This document shows, piece by piece, positions 17,470 through 25,263 of a stretch of DNA of 64,000 nt. The notes beneath the pieces were generated by a model that was not told the DNA's origin, ran no database searches, and worked only from the letters and a program-made list of their open reading frames with translations. Position 1 is the stretch's first letter; each line of letters opens with the position of its first letter. This DNA is from GCA-016699835 sp964543905. GTDB lineage: Bacteria > Planctomycetota > Phycisphaerae > Phycisphaerales > UBA1924. A program made the translations under genes and the position numbers. The DNA is taken from the NCBI GenBank assembly GCA_964543905.1, contig CAZIZO010000004.1:209243-273242 (forward strand), read 5' to 3'.

Positions 17470-18804
17470 ATGGCCACCACCCAACTCAAGACGTACCGCG
17501 CCCATTCCATGGCCGACGCGCTCAACGAGGTCAAGGCCGACCTCGGGCCCTCCGCCGTCATCCTCCACACCCGAACGTACAAGACCGGCTCGGTCATGGG
17601 CGTGGGCGGCAAGCACGTCGTCGAGATCACCGCCTCCCGTGAGCCCGCCCCACGAAACCGCATCGCGCCCTCTCAACGTGACGTTGGCGCCACCCGCTCC
17701 GAGGGCCCCGAGTTCACGTCCACCACCTTCGCCCCAATCGAGATCAAAGAGTCCCCCGTCATCCCAAAGTCATCCCCCAGCGAGGGGGCCTCCCGCACCG
17801 CGACGACGCGCGCACTCGCGACACCCGTCGCGCCCGCGCCCGTCAGCGTGCAAGCCTTCGAGTCCCTCCAGTCCGAACTCGCCGGCATTCGACGCCTCGT
17901 CGGGCAGGTCTTGCACACCACCCGCACGCAGTCCGGCGATCTGGTCGCCTCAAACCTCTCCGACGCCCTCCTCGCGCTCCATGCCCAACTGGTCGAAGCC
18001 GAGATTCCCATCCCCGTCGCCGATCGCGTCATCGGGCACGTTCGGGATGAACTCACCCCGCACGAACGGGCCGACCACTCCACCGCTCGATCCGGTGTCC
18101 TCGCCGCGCTCGCCCGCGCAATCCCCGTCGCGCCCCCCGTGCCCCCGCCGCAGCGACAGCCCGATGGACGCCCCTTCACCCTTGCGATCGTCGGCCCCAC
18201 CGGCGCAGGAAAGACGACCACACTCGCCAAGCTCGCGGCCCAACTGCGCCTGCGCCAATCTCGCAAGGTGGCCCTCATCACCGCCGACGCCTATCGCATG
18301 GCGGCCATCGACCAACTCCGCGCCTACGCGCAGATCCTCTCCGTCCCCGTCAAGGTCGCCCTCACCCCCCAAGAACTCACGTCCCACCTCGAATCGCTCC
18401 ATGATTGCGACGCGGTGCTCCTCGATACCCCCGGGCGATCTCATCATGACGCCCCGCGACTTGCCGAACTGCGATCGCTCATGCAGGCGGCCCGCCCCCA
18501 CGAGACGCACCTCGCCCTTCCCGCCACACTCGCCCCGCCCGTCCTTGCTCGAACGCTCGAACGCTTCGCCTCCCTCACGCCCAATCGGGTTGTACTCACC
18601 AAGTTGGACGAGGCGATCACCATTGGCCCGCTCTTTGCGGCATGGTCCGCCATGATGCCCCCGATCTCCTACCTCACCACCGGTCAAGAAGTCCCCGACG
18701 ACCTCACACCCGCAAGCGCCGAGCGACTGGCTCGTTGGGCCCTCGATGGTCTGCCTCCCGCCAGCGCCGGGAGCGACCGCCCCTCGCGCTCCAACGGGGC
18801 GTAA
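17470..18804 (+). CDS. flhF: FlhF, SRP-type GTPase for flagellar placement
   Basis: This 444-residue protein has the FlhF N-terminal region ('KTYRAHSMADALNEVKADLGPSAVILHTRTY'), a linker and an NG domain. The P-loop 'GPTGAGKTTTLAKLAA' starts near residue 241. The G2 region reads 'LITADAYRMAAIDQLRAYA' and the G4 motif 'TKLDEA' lies near 380. The G3 motif reads DTPGRS instead of the usual DTAGRS. FlhF sets the site and number of polar flagella, normally opposed by FlhG, which is not encoded next to it here. Distance to flhA and shared direction support operon membership. Confidence 0.95.
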   Translation: MATTQLKTYRAHSMADALNEVKADLGPSAVILHTRTYKTGSVMGVGGKHVVEITASREPAPRNRIAPSQRDVGATRSEGPEFTSTTFAPIEIKESPVIPKSSPSEGASRTATTRALATPVAPAPVSVQAFESLQSELAGIRRLVGQVLHTTRTQSGDLVASNLSDALLALHAQLVEAEIPIPVADRVIGHVRDELTPHERADHSTARSGVLAALARAIPVAPPVPPPQRQPDGRPFTLAIVGPTGAGKTTTLAKLAAQLRLRQSRKVALITADAYRMAAIDQLRAYAQILSVPVKVALTPQELTSHLESLHDCDAVLLDTPGRSHHDAPRLAELRSLMQAARPHETHLALPATLAPPVLARTLERFASLTPNRVVLTKLDEAITIGPLFAAWSAMMPPISYLTTGQEVPDDLTPASAERLARWALDGLPPASAGSDRPSRSNGA

Positions 18805-19019
18805 CTGTGGATAACTCCCGGTCCACGAACTTCTCGTCGGGTCGGCGCACTCCCAGTGGCAACGATCCAGGCCGGGCAGATCCCCCCATGCGCGATTCCA
18901 CAAGAACTTCAATCTTTTTGCACGGTGGTGCTGATTCGCCCCACCCTGTCCTCCGATACACCCACCTGTCCACGCGATTCCCACACTCATGGGACCCCCT
19001 TCGCGAGTGAGCGCCCCTC

Positions 19020-19334
19020 ATGGACTCGGCGATCAAGACCATCTCCGCCCTCTTCGCGCTGTCCGCGTTCGCGATCGCCCTCGTCGCCGGGATCCTCGCC
19101 AAAAACTCGCCCGCCACCATCCTTTCCAACGCCTTGATTTGCATGGTCTTGTGCCGCATCCTCGGGTGGTTTCTCGGGGCGGCGGCGGTCCGCGTCTCCG
19201 AGGCCGAACTCCGGGCCTACCACGCCGCAAACCCCATCCCCGATGTCAGTGCCGCCCTCTCGGATTCAACGTCCACACTCGACGCACCCCACGACCAACC
19301 CGTACTTTCCACAAAGACTTCACAATCCACATAA
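19020..19334 (+). CDS. Small hypothetical membrane protein between flhF and fliA
   Basis: This 104-residue protein has two hydrophobic segments ('TISALFALSAFAIALVAGILA' at about 7-27 and 'LSNALICMVLCRILGWFLGAAAV' at about 35-57), then a hydrophilic tail rich in Asp, Ser and Thr. I do not recognise a family. It lies where flhG often stands, but it has no ATPase motif. Direction and position suggest a flagellar accessory membrane protein; that is inference. The 215-base gap before it contains one exact DnaA-box match and no other feature I can name. Confidence 0.5.
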   Translation: MDSAIKTISALFALSAFAIALVAGILAKNSPATILSNALICMVLCRILGWFLGAAAVRVSEAELRAYHAANPIPDVSAALSDSTSTLDAPHDQPVLSTKTSQST

Positions 19335-19499
19335 CCCGACCAACGCGTCCATGATTTTCCGCCCGCGATCGCGCCTTCCGTTTCGATTCTCTGTATACTC
19401 CCCACGTTCCCGCTCATGGACGAGTGGTGAACAGACAAGTTGATCACGGCCGCGCGTGTTTCTGAGCGGCGTGTGCATAAAGGGTCAAGGAGCGACCGA

Positions 19500-20366
19500 A
19501 TGCCTGCACTCAAGTCTTCTTCGCGTTTGTCACTTCGCAACGGCGGCCGTTTCAGCGCCCGCCACGCCGAAGCCTCCAAGGGCCCGACGCCCTACGACCG
19601 CATCCCGATCAACGAACTCTGGGCTCGCTACCGCGATTCCCAGGAGGAGTCCCTCCGCAACTACTTGATGGAGAAGTTCCTCCCCCTCGTCCGCTACAAC
19701 GCCGAACGCATCCACCAGCGCCTCCCCGACGAGGTGGACATCGAAGACCTCATGTCCGCCGGCCTCTTCGGCCTGATGGACGCCATCGACGCCTTCGACC
19801 TCGATCGAAAGGTCAAGTTTGAAACCTACTGCGCCCCGCGCATCCGCGGCGCCATCCTCGATGAACTCCGCAGCATGGACTGGGTCCCCCGCCTGGTTCG
19901 GAGCCGTTCCGCACGCGTCGAGTCCATCCGTCAAGCCATCGAAAAGGCCACCGGGCAGCCCGCCACCGACGATCAGGTCGCCGAGGCCCTCAACATCCCC
20001 GCCGACGAGTTCGACAAGTTGATGCGTGACGGCCGCGCCGTCTCCACCCGCAGCCTCACCCAGCGCTGCTTCCCCTCCGACGGAGGAAAAGACGTGCGAG
20101 AGATCGATGTCATCCGCGACGAGACGCAGGCCAACCCGCTGGGCGACATCCAGCGCCGCGACCTCAAGGAACTCATCACCAAGGGCCTCTCCCGCGCCGA
20201 ACGCCTCATCGTGGTGCTCTACTACTACGAGGGCATGACCATGAAGGAGATCGGCGCGACCCTCGACCTCTCCGAATCGCGGGTCTCGCAGATGCACAGC
20301 AGCATCCTCGCTCGCCTCAAGTCGCAGATGCAGCACCGCGAGCGCGAACTCGAGCCCGTCGAGTAA
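19500..20366 (+). CDS. fliA: FliA/WhiG-family RNA polymerase sigma factor
   Basis: The frame opens at 19440, but AAGGAG at about 19485-19490 fits the ATG at 19500 (288 residues). Region 2 is clear ('LPLVRYNAERIHQRLPDEVDIEDLMSAGLFGLMDAIDAFDLDRKVKFETYCAPRIRGAILDELRSMDWVP'), including the 'DELR..DW.PR' segment diagnostic of FliA/WhiG. Region 3 spans about 130-175. Region 4 near the C-terminus ('YYEGMTMKEIGATLDLSESRVSQMHSSILARL') is the helix-turn-helix for the -35 element. It should direct late flagellar transcription. It is the last gene of the cluster and is followed by an intrinsic terminator. Confidence 0.95.
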   Translation: MPALKSSSRLSLRNGGRFSARHAEASKGPTPYDRIPINELWARYRDSQEESLRNYLMEKFLPLVRYNAERIHQRLPDEVDIEDLMSAGLFGLMDAIDAFDLDRKVKFETYCAPRIRGAILDELRSMDWVPRLVRSRSARVESIRQAIEKATGQPATDDQVAEALNIPADEFDKLMRDGRAVSTRSLTQRCFPSDGGKDVREIDVIRDETQANPLGDIQRRDLKELITKGLSRAERLIVVLYYYEGMTMKEIGATLDLSESRVSQMHSSILARLKSQMQHRERELEPVE

Positions 20367-20396
20367 GCCGCCATATCCCCCTGCCATCGGTTCGAG

Positions 20397-20423
20397 AGGC
20401 ACGTCCTTCGGGGCGTGCTTTTT
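20397..20423 (+). terminator. Intrinsic terminator after the flagellar cluster
   Basis: A 10-bp stem (two G-T pairs) closes on a TTCG tetraloop at 20407-20410 and is followed by five T residues at 20419-20423. It lies 31 bases after the sigma factor stop, so it should end the flagellar transcript. The folK start follows 27 bases later. Confidence 0.85.
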
Positions 20424-20449
20424 CGTAGCGACGCCCTCTACCCTTCCGC

Positions 20450-20917
20450 GTGCCCTCCCGCGCCGCCATCGCCCTCGGTTCAAACATCGGCGACCGCGAG
20501 TCCCACCTCAGGGCCGCCCTCCTCCGCCTCGCGACCCTGCCTCGCACGCGACTCGTCGCCGCCTCCTCGTTCCATGAGACCGCGCCCGTCGGCCCGATCC
20601 CCCAGCCCAACTTCCTCAACGCCGCCGCCATCCTCGACACCGACCTTCCGCCGCTCGATCTCCTCGCCGAACTGCATCGCATCGAGCGCGAGCGCGCCCG
20701 CGACCGGGCCCGCGAAGAGCGGTGGGGGCCCCGAACCCTCGACCTCGACCTCCTCCTCGTCGCCAACCTCGTCCTCACGCACGACGACCTCATCCTCCCC
20801 CACCCGCGGATGCACGAACGCCGGTTCGTCCTCGCCCCGCTCGCCGAGATCGCCCCCGATTGGGTCGTGCCGACGAAGCACAAAACCGTGCGACAACTCC
20901 TCGCGGAAATCCCGTGA
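20450..20917 (+). CDS. folK: FolK, HPPK (6-hydroxymethyl-dihydropterin pyrophosphokinase)
   Basis: This enzyme transfers pyrophosphate from ATP to 6-hydroxymethyl-7,8-dihydropterin in folate synthesis. The 155-residue length is standard. Family motifs are visible: 'AIALGSNIGDRESHLRAAL' at the N-terminus, 'ETAPVGPIPQPNFLNAAAIL' at about 42-61 and the signature 'RWGPRTLDLDLLLV' at about 90-103, followed by 'LPHPRMHERRFVLAPLAEI'. The start is GTG at 20450, just after the terminator of the flagellar cluster. No other folate gene is adjacent. Confidence 0.95.
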   Translation: MPSRAAIALGSNIGDRESHLRAALLRLATLPRTRLVAASSFHETAPVGPIPQPNFLNAAAILDTDLPPLDLLAELHRIERERARDRAREERWGPRTLDLDLLLVANLVLTHDDLILPHPRMHERRFVLAPLAEIAPDWVVPTKHKTVRQLLAEIP

Positions 20918-20932
20918 TCCCCCGCCCCGCCG

Positions 20933-21595
20933 CTACCACCCCTCGCGCGGTTGTGGCGGCCCCTTCACCACGCCCGGCGCCGCTCGCTCCTCCCGCCGCG
21001 TCGCCCCCTTGTACCCCTCGGCAATGATGAAGATCTCGCGCGAGACATCCCGGCTCGCCCTCGGCTTGAGTCCCTTGACCTCCCGAAAAAGCGCCTTCGT
21101 CTCCCTCAGCAACTCCGGATACTCGCCCCCCTCCAGCACCTTCATCGTGCAGTGCCCGCCGACGCGAAGCACGCCCGGCAGCAACTCCAGCACCCGTCGG
21201 CACAACCGCACCGAGAGCAGGTCATCCCCGTGCCCCGTCGTGTTCGGCGCCATGTCGCTCATCACCACGTCGTACATCCGACCGTCATTCAACGCGCACA
21301 ACTCCTCCGCCCTCGCCGCAAAGGCGTCCATCCGCACCGCCGTCACCACGCCCGTGAACGGATGCGTGACTTCCGTCAGATCAATCCCCACCACCCGCCC
21401 GCCCGGGCCCACCAACTTCTCCGCCACCTGCAGCCACGACCCGGGCGCACACCCAAGGTCCAGCACCGAATCTCCACGCCGGATCAGCCGATGCCGCTCC
21501 TGAATCTCCAGCAACTTGTACGCCGATCGCGCGAGGTAGCCCTCGGCCTTGGCTCTCTTGAAATACTCATCGTGCAGTTTGCGCGGTTGGGCCAT
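20933..21595 (-). CDS. rlmE: RlmE/FtsJ, 23S rRNA 2'-O-methyltransferase
   Basis: This SAM-dependent methyltransferase should modify U2552 in the A-loop of 23S rRNA. The start is set at the ATG giving 'MAQPRKLHDEYFKRAKAEGYLARSAYKL' (220 residues); an ATG seven codons upstream is also open. The SAM-binding motif 'VLDLGCAPGSWLQVAEKLVG' lies at about 43-62. The K-D-K-E catalytic set is represented by Lys in the N-terminal helix, Asp in 'VMSDMAPNTTG', Lys in 'CTMKVLEG' and Glu in 'SREIFIIAEG'. It is convergent with folK and downstream of iscX. Confidence 0.94.
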   Translation of the reverse strand: MAQPRKLHDEYFKRAKAEGYLARSAYKLLEIQERHRLIRRGDSVLDLGCAPGSWLQVAEKLVGPGGRVVGIDLTEVTHPFTGVVTAVRMDAFAARAEELCALNDGRMYDVVMSDMAPNTTGHGDDLLSVRLCRRVLELLPGVLRVGGHCTMKVLEGGEYPELLRETKALFREVKGLKPRASRDVSREIFIIAEGYKGATRREERAAPGVVKGPPQPREGW

Positions 21596-21634
21596 GCTCG
21601 CGGATCGTACCTCCACCCGGGCACGCTCGACGGA

Positions 21635-21874
21635 TCAGTCCTCGCTCCTTGCCTTCCCGCCACGCTCCTCGATCCACGCCCGCTGGATCTCCTCCAGGAT
21701 GCGCTCGTTGCACGGATGCCCAGGCTCTTCCTCAAACTCGGGCAACGTCGTCACCAGTTGCTTCAGCCTGGTGAACGAGATCGACCACGGGTCCACCTCT
21801 CGATGCCGCTGCGCGAGCAACTCGCCCAGATCGTCCACGTCCAGCCACGATAACTTGTTCTCCCGCTGCGCCAT
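21635..21874 (-). CDS. iscX: IscX-like iron-sulfur assembly protein
   Basis: The frame is open from 22018, but the IscX core begins at the ATG giving 'MAQRENKLSWLDVDDLGELLAQRH', so the gene is placed at 79 residues. The pattern 'LSW.D...LGELL...H..VDP..I.FT.L...V..L..F..EP..CNERILEEIQRAWIEE' matches IscX, a small acidic partner of the cysteine desulfurase IscS that binds iron and tunes cluster assembly. No isc genes lie nearby. Here it precedes rlmE on the same strand, 39 bases apart. Confidence 0.85.
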   Translation of the reverse strand: MAQRENKLSWLDVDDLGELLAQRHREVDPWSISFTRLKQLVTTLPEFEEEPGHPCNERILEEIQRAWIEERGGKARSED

Positions 21875-22011
21875 CCGTGTCCGCCCTTCGACAATGGTTG
21901 CCGCCATTCTACGCGGCCGCGCCGTGCCTCCGGAGCATCCATGCAACAACCCCCTCCGCGATGGAGGGGGTTGGTCGATCGACCCGCCTGGTCCGACGCC
22001 ATTCGAGACGC

Positions 22012-23550
22012 TCAACACCCCCCGGCAAAGTGTCCCAGGAAGTACAGCAGGTCATCGATCGTGACCCCGCCATCCGGACGCCCGGTGCCCGTGCCGTCAT
22101 CCAGGTCCGCCGCCCCTGTGCCGGCCCCAAACACGTCCACGTAGTACAACACGTCGTCGATCGTCACCCCGCCGTCGGGCGTCCCCGTCCCGCTTCCGTT
22201 GTCCACGTCGGCCTGGCACGGCGCGGCGACGATGCGATAGACGCGGCCGCTCGTCCCGCGCGGCGCGCCGATGGGCGACGAGCACACGTACAACTCGCCA
22301 TCCTGATCACGCCCGAAGCCCTTGACAAACTCCGGGAACGGGCGATTCGTGCGCCCGAGCCGCAAGCGAAGGATCTGCCCCGGATTCGCCGCGTCCATGT
22401 GGAAGAAGTGCCCGTCCGGCGTCCCGAACGAGGTGCTGTAGTCCCCGAACACATACTTCCCTCGCAGCGCCGGCACCCCGTTCCCTCGGTACACAAACCC
22501 GCCCGTCACGGAGATGCCCACGATCTGACCGCCCTCGCGCCGCTCGTACTGCGCCACCGGATCGATCATGCCCGTCGTCCTTCCCGCGCAGAACGTATCC
22601 GGCTGGTACACGCTCGGGGCGAACGGATTGAAGCAGTGCGTGCCCTCCTTGATGACCCACCCATAGTTTCCCCCGCGATCGATGAGGTTGATCTCCTCCG
22701 TCAGATTCTGCCCGACATCCGCGAGCCAAAGCCGCCCATCGCCTCCCGGACCATCATCGAACGACCAGCGATACGGATTGCGCAGCCCATAGGCCCAAAT
22801 CTCCGGCGACGCCCCGGGCGTGTCCACGAACGGGTTGTCCGTCGGGATCGAAAACGGGAACGTCCCGTTCACCTCAAACCGCAGCATCTTGCCCATCGGC
22901 GTCATCAGGTTCTGCGCGTTCCCGATCGGCCCGTGCGACGGTGGATTGTCCGCCAGCCCGTCGTTCGCCCCCCCGCCGTCCCCCATGCTGGCGTACAACT
23001 TCCCATCCGGACCAAACGCGACCTGTCCAGCGTTGTGGTTGAACTGCGGCTTGGCGATGAGGAAGAGTTCGGTGACAAACATCGGGTCCGCCACATCAGG
23101 GTTCGACGCCGAGACTCGAAACTCCGCCAACACTTCAAAGTGGCATCCTCGTGCGGTCCCAAAGCACGGCTCCCCCGCCGAGCCCGGACGCGGTCGGCTA
23201 AACCGCACCCAGAATCGCCCGTTCTGCGCATAGTTCGGATGGAACGCAATCCCCAGAACCCCCCGCTCATCAAACCCCGGATTCAGCGCCGGGATCGTCC
23301 CCGTCAGGTCCAAAAAAGGCGTCGGCAACACCTCCCCGTCTCGCAAAATCCAGATCTTCCCCGCCTGATCCACGATGAACAAACGCCCCGAGCCGTCGTT
23401 CGCGTGCGTCGCATAAATGGGCGAGATCAAGCCCGTCGCGACGGGCACCAGTTCGATCCCCACGTCCGACGGCACGACATCCCCCCAAGCCCACGAGATG
23501 CTGGCCGACACCACCGCCAACGCACCACGCCATGAACGCTTGTTCAGCAT
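22012..23550 (-). CDS. Exported PQQ-dependent sugar dehydrogenase-like beta-propeller with dockerin-like tail
   Basis: The ATG at 23550 follows AAGGAG by seven bases (512 residues); the open frame extends further upstream. An N-terminal signal peptide ('RSWRGALAVVSASISWAWG') leads into a GSDH/HIPL-type beta-propeller: 'IYATHANDGSGRLFIVDQAGKIWI', 'ERGVLGIAFHPNYAQNGRFWV', 'NHNAGQVAFGPDGKLYASMGDGG' and 'YGLRNPYRWSFDDG'. The last 75 residues hold two repeats of the type 'DVDNGSGTGTPDGGVTIDD' and the protein ends in Gly-Gly-Cys. Oxidation of sugars or related alcohols is inferred from the family. The tail is probably a sorting or attachment signal. Confidence 0.85.
   Translation of the reverse strand: MLNKRSWRGALAVVSASISWAWGDVVPSDVGIELVPVATGLISPIYATHANDGSGRLFIVDQAGKIWILRDGEVLPTPFLDLTGTIPALNPGFDERGVLGIAFHPNYAQNGRFWVRFSRPRPGSAGEPCFGTARGCHFEVLAEFRVSASNPDVADPMFVTELFLIAKPQFNHNAGQVAFGPDGKLYASMGDGGGANDGLADNPPSHGPIGNAQNLMTPMGKMLRFEVNGTFPFSIPTDNPFVDTPGASPEIWAYGLRNPYRWSFDDGPGGDGRLWLADVGQNLTEEINLIDRGGNYGWVIKEGTHCFNPFAPSVYQPDTFCAGRTTGMIDPVAQYERREGGQIVGISVTGGFVYRGNGVPALRGKYVFGDYSTSFGTPDGHFFHMDAANPGQILRLRLGRTNRPFPEFVKGFGRDQDGELYVCSSPIGAPRGTSGRVYRIVAAPCQADVDNGSGTGTPDGGVTIDDVLYYVDVFGAGTGAADLDDGTGTGRPDGGVTIDDLLYFLGHFAGGC
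22040..22213 (-). repeat. Pair of dockerin-like repeat units (gene 22012-23550)
   Basis: Two units of about 70 bases, at about 22040-22107 and 22140-22213, are near copies of each other. They also resemble the units at the ends of the genes at 25264 and 26752. On the coding strand each reads an Asp-rich loop, then 'DGGVTIDDLLYY'-like residues. The conserved DNA core reads GTCGTCGATCGTCACCCCGC on the + strand. The units are part of coding sequence, not a mobile repeat. Confidence 0.8.
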
Positions 23551-23746
23551 CGACATACTCCTTGTGCCTCTGTGCATCGCGACCGCACCTGCCGCGCAGG
23601 TCGCCGGTCCACACCGCCGCATCAACGCCCCTACCCCCCGATGTCCGCACCTTCCTCCCCCTTGCATCCGCCGGACCCTTCACCCGCGAAAGATATGGGC
23701 AACCTTCCCGCCTCCCCCCGCATCCAACCTCTCCCGGAGATCCAAC

Positions 23747-24442
23747 ATGCACCACCTCGCTCCCTCCCTCTTCAAGTGCATCCTGATCGCGTCCCTCCCG
23801 TTCCTCGTCTCGGGTTGCCGCCAGGAATCGCCCTCCCCCGCCACGTCCGCCTCGACCCCGTCGTCCTCGCCGCCAACGGCGTCCGCCTCCACCAACGCGT
23901 CCTCCCCCTCCGCCACCTCACCCCAGGCCAACCTTTCCAAGGAGTCCCCCGCCGTGCCCTCTGAGATCGCCACCTTCGGCGCCGGTTGTTTCTGGGGTGT
24001 CGAGCACATCTTCCGCCACCAGGTTCCGGGCGTGCTCGACGCCGTCAGCGGCTACTCCGGCGGCACAACCGAAAACCCCACCTACAAGCAGGTGTGCTCC
24101 GACGACACCGGGCATGCCGAGGTCGTCCAAGTCACCTTCGACCCCGCGAAGACTTCCTACGACAAGATCGTCGACGCCTTCTTCCGCCTGCACGATCCCA
24201 CGCAAGTCAATCGCCAAGGCCCGGACATCGGCGACCAGTATCGCTCCGTCATCTTCTACCACAGCGAGTCACAGAAGCAGATCGCCGAGCGTGTCAAGGC
24301 CGAGCGTCAGAAAAAACTCACCAAGCCCATCGCCACAACCATCGAGCCCGCCAAAGCGTTCTACAAAGCCGAGGAGTATCACCAGCGCTACTACGACAAG
24401 ACCGGCAAGCAGCCGTACTGCCACGTCCTGCGCCCAGACTAA
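23747..24442 (+). CDS. msrA: MsrA, methionine sulfoxide reductase A (lipoprotein form)
   Basis: This enzyme reduces methionine-S-sulfoxide in proteins. The ATG at 23747 gives 231 residues. The N-terminus is a lipoprotein signal ('IASLPFLVSGC', Cys near residue 23), then a Ser/Thr/Pro-rich linker of about 45 residues. The catalytic domain opens with 'ATFGAGCFWGVE', whose Cys is the nucleophile. 'GYSGGT...PTYKQVCSDDTGHAEVVQVTFDP', 'HDPTQVNRQGPDIGDQYRS' and the tail 'EEYHQRYYDK...PYCHV' with a resolving Cys complete it. The lipid anchor implies action at the envelope. It is divergent from the propeller gene. Confidence 0.95.
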   Translation: MHHLAPSLFKCILIASLPFLVSGCRQESPSPATSASTPSSSPPTASASTNASSPSATSPQANLSKESPAVPSEIATFGAGCFWGVEHIFRHQVPGVLDAVSGYSGGTTENPTYKQVCSDDTGHAEVVQVTFDPAKTSYDKIVDAFFRLHDPTQVNRQGPDIGDQYRSVIFYHSESQKQIAERVKAERQKKLTKPIATTIEPAKAFYKAEEYHQRYYDKTGKQPYCHVLRPD

Positions 24443-24588
24443 TCCACGCTGCGATTGAGGTTCACTCTCATCTTGCTCCGTCGCGAGATTCAGGCACATT
24501 TTCTCGCAATCGACCACGCCCCTCGACGAATAATCCATATGGGAAGGGCGTCGGCCGCACGCACCGTCGGCCTTTGGAGCACCCCGTC

Positions 24589-25152
24589 ATGTGGAACACC
24601 ATCCAGCAGATGCTGAGCGATCCCCACGCGCGACACGCCGCCGCGGTCCATCTCCCCATCGCGCTCGGCCTCCTCGGCGTTCCCCTCACCCTCCTCATCC
24701 TCCTCACTCGATCCAAGTCCCTCGCCCTCAAGTGGCTCACCCTCGCCGCCTTCGCCGCCTGCTCGCTCGGTGCCGCCGTTGCCGCGGATGCCGGCGAAGA
24801 CGCCGAAGATCGCCTCGTCGATCTCACCCCCGCCGAAGAGGGCTACGTCTCTCGACACGAAGAACTCGGCGAAAACGGCTGGATCTGGCCTCTCATCCCG
24901 GCGACGCTCGTCGCCGTCTCGCTGCTCGCTCGCACACGACGCCCGGTCACCCTCGCCGCCGATAGTGCCGCGCTCCTCGCCAGCCTCGCCGTCGCCGGTT
25001 GGATCGCCCTCACCGCCCACGCCGGCGGCGAACTCGTCTACCTCCACGGGATCGGTGTTCCCCCTCGCGCCGGCATCGCCGAAATGGACTCCGCACCCCA
25101 GCCCACCCGGGCTCCCCTGACGGGTGATCGCCATCGCGACGATCACGATTGA
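24589..25152 (+). CDS. DUF2231-like integral membrane protein
   Basis: This 187-residue protein starts at the ATG at 24589. It has about four hydrophobic segments and conserved-looking polar sites: 'AAVHLPIALGLLGVPLTLL' at about 17-36, 'DAGEDAEDRL' near 68-77, 'ERHEEL'-like residues near 90, and 'LTAHAGGELVYLHGIGV' near 148-164. The His-containing first helix and the 'H.GGELVY.HG.GV' segment fit the DUF2231 family of membrane proteins, some of which are suspected haem or redox proteins. Function is unknown. It follows msrA by 146 bases in the same direction. Confidence 0.7.
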   Translation: MWNTIQQMLSDPHARHAAAVHLPIALGLLGVPLTLLILLTRSKSLALKWLTLAAFAACSLGAAVAADAGEDAEDRLVDLTPAEEGYVSRHEELGENGWIWPLIPATLVAVSLLARTRRPVTLAADSAALLASLAVAGWIALTAHAGGELVYLHGIGVPPRAGIAEMDSAPQPTRAPLTGDRHRDDHD

Positions 25153-25263
25153 CCATCGCGCGCGAAGCACGCCTCTTCTGGCCCAAACACCACGGCCCCG
25201 AGCATCCGCTCGGGGCCGCGTGTTTCTCGTCCGACCGGACGATCATCTCCGTCCTCCCGTCAC

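Noticed and set aside
18806..18814. An exact DnaA-box match (TGTGGATAA) after flhF, with weak ones near 19306 and 19320.
   Set aside because: One good box with two poor ones and no A/T-rich unwinding region is not an origin; it does not coincide with the skew switch at 40 kb.
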